Below are positions 63,101-64,000 of a stretch of DNA of 64,000 bases, piece by piece. The first letter of the stretch is position 1, and the number at the start of each line of letters is the position of its first letter. The DNA is from Todiramphus chloris collaris (Eukaryota; Chordata; Aves; Coraciiformes; Alcedinidae). The stretch spans positions 59,598,780-59,662,779 of the forward strand of contig JANVCC010000018.1 of the NCBI GenBank assembly GCA_025345505.1. The letters are read 5' to 3'. Below the pieces are notes generated by a model. That model was not told the origin of the DNA and ran no database searches. It was given only the letters and a program-made list of their open reading frames with translations. Both the position numbers and the translations under genes were made by a program.

Positions 63101-64000
63101 TCTTTCAGCTTTAAAAAATGGTTTCCCTGTGTCCTTTCTTGTAGCCTTAACAACGTTATTTTGTGCGTAGATATAATTCCCAGCTAACACACATACAAAG
63201 GTATGGACAGCTTCAGAAAACAAGGGAGACAATAAATCACTATACAGACCTAAACTTAAAATAACTTCAAAATAAATTTTCAGGCAGATTTAAGAGTTCG
63301 TTTCAAAAAGACCATTTTTTCAGACTCTTCACTCTGTGTAAGGCAGCTGCCAATAAGCCTTTAGTAGTGGTCAGAGCATTTATAGCACTGAAGACTCCTG
63401 AAGTCTAGCTTCACAAAGCCTCAGGAGAGAAGAATACAAAATCTTAGCTTAGACACAGAATTGATCCTGTTGGTGTCCCCTGCTGACACACAGTCAGAGC
63501 AGCCCCGTGGAACACAGATACCTCCACAAGCATCTGGATTTCTAAAAGTCATTTCTTTCACATCTAGATGAGTATTTTATGGAATTTGATTTAGAAATCA
63601 CACAGCCACAAGAGCTGAGGGCTGAATAATCTTGTCTAATCTATGCATCTGACAAGATAATAGCTTATACAAACGGAACATTTTTACAATTGATCTAAAG
63701 TTTTGCCTGTTATAAAAAGAATGATTTTGCCCAAAATTTCCTTATTTTCCTCATTTTGCAATTCTTGAAAGAGAGACTGTCTCAATGCTTTTTTCCTTCT
63801 ATATTCCCATTACCACTTAAATAAGAGTTATTTTTGATGAATCTAATTTCTCTGGTAGTTGGGATTTTTAATAGAATAAAAAAATTAGCTGTTCTCAGGC
63901 ATTTACTGGGAGCAGCTCATGACTCCATGAGACACCATTTAGAAAGCACATAAATCACTGCCAAAGGAATTACCTTGTGGGGTCAGTGCAGGGAATCCAG
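60004..64000 (-). CDS. VNN1: Vanin (pantetheinase), 3' part of gene, partial at right edge
   Basis: Exons join as 63974-64000 (end of an exon), 62730-62922, 61849-62140, 60996-61369, 60669-60839 and 60004-60129, giving about 393 codons with all splice phases compatible. Vanins are extracellular nitrilase-fold amidases that cleave pantetheine to pantothenate and cysteamine. Two members of the catalytic triad are visible: Lys in VARYHK at the end of the second exon and Cys in IFTCFDILF. The Glu lies on an exon beyond the window. The base domain follows with N-glycosylation sites NWS, NYT and NKS and conserved Cys pairs ([19 protein letters not shown]). The protein ends [16 protein letters not shown] and lacks the hydrophobic GPI-attachment tail of human VNN1, so it may be secreted. 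The symbol VNN1 rests on position next to TAAR1; VNN2/VNN3 or a single avian vanin ancestor are possible. Confidence 0.9.
60669..60839 (-). CDS. VNN1: Vanin coding exon (ICTLLKC to APGEFE)
   Basis: It has 57 codons, phase 0 at both ends, with acceptor TGCCTCCTCCCCACAG and donor GAG|GTAATTGG. The translation starts [16 protein letters not shown] and continues [12 protein letters not shown] and QLAPGEFE, all characteristic of the vanin base domain. Confidence 0.92.
60996..61369 (-). CDS. VNN1: Vanin coding exon (GSGLF to KYHWQ)
   Basis: It has 374 bases with acceptor CCTCGGCAG and donor CAG|GTAATTGG, phase 1 in and phase 0 out. The translation contains [49 protein letters not shown] and [13 protein letters not shown], closely matching vanins. 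Confidence 0.93.
61849..62140 (-). CDS. VNN1: Vanin coding exon with catalytic Cys
   Basis: It has 292 bases with acceptor CACCTGCAG and donor ACCG|GTGAGT, phase 0 in and phase 1 out. The translation starts [17 protein letters not shown], contains the nucleophile motif IFTCFDILF, then [16 protein letters not shown] and [13 protein letters not shown]. Confidence 0.94.
62730..62922 (-). CDS. VNN1: Vanin coding exon with catalytic Lys
   Basis: It has 193 bases with acceptor ATATCTTAG and donor AAG|GTAAGG. The translation includes [29 protein letters not shown] and [18 protein letters not shown], ending RYHK, where Lys is the second member of the nitrilase triad. Confidence 0.94.
63974..64000 (-). 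CDS. VNN1: Vanin exon, 3' end only (cut by window edge)
   Basis: The last 27 bases of an exon read WIPCTDPT plus two bases of an Arg codon, then the donor CAAG|GTAATTCC. This joins in phase to the next exon (R-F-V-P-T-P-V-Q) and matches human VNN1 WIPCNN...RFGQTPVQ. The start codon, signal peptide and catalytic Glu are to the right of the window. Confidence 0.88.

Noticed and set aside
1-64000. CRISPR arrays, tRNA/rRNA genes, operons or other prokaryotic-type systems
   Set aside because: None were seen. Spliced genes, CR1 LINEs and ERV LTRs show this is vertebrate nuclear DNA.

Overview
This window reads as the nuclear genome of a bird. Every recognisable repeat is of avian type: CR1 LINE fragments ending in the short ATTCTRTG-like 3' repeats, and solo LTRs that start with the TGTCCTGGTTT or TGT(A/G)CTGGTTTTG ends seen in avian endogenous retroviruses. 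The unique sequence is AT-rich with one sharp CpG island. Gene order and strand match the vertebrate STX7 - TAAR - VNN block (human 6q23.2), with every gene here on the minus strand. The exact species cannot be read from the sequence.

Layout, left to right. From 1 to about 12.6 kb lies the 5' part of STX7 (syntaxin 7): the first coding exon at 4878-4959, a probable non-coding exon 1 inside a CpG island near 12.3-12.4 kb, and otherwise intron. From 12.6 to 41 kb lies the trace-amine-associated receptor cluster: intact TAAR5 (18.9-19.9 kb), a decayed TAAR4-like pseudogene (25.9-26.7 kb), intact TAAR2 (31.4-32.5 kb) and intact TAAR1 (39.8-40.9 kb). From 41 to 60 kb there is gene-poor DNA with two CR1 copies and two solo LTRs. 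From 60.0 kb to the right edge lies the 3' part of a vanin (pantetheinase) gene. Its five internal and terminal coding exons and the end of one more exon can be traced splice site by splice site.

The neighbours share ancestry of position rather than a pathway. STX7 is an endosomal SNARE. The TAARs are class A GPCRs for biogenic amines: TAAR1 is mainly neuronal and TAAR2/TAAR5 are mainly olfactory in mammals. Vanins hydrolyse pantetheine to pantothenate and cysteamine. No operons, CRISPR arrays, RNA genes or prokaryotic features were seen.

Most notable points: the TAAR set is reduced to three intact genes plus one pseudogene whose inactivating lesions can be located. The vanin gene ends in a short polar tail without the hydrophobic GPI-attachment signal of human VNN1. 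Three solo LTRs have their target-site duplications readable by eye. TAAR1, TAAR2 and TAAR5 all have ambiguous N-terminal starts, and the downstream ATG fits the family better in each case. Exon and repeat boundaries were read manually and have not been tested by alignment or transcript data.
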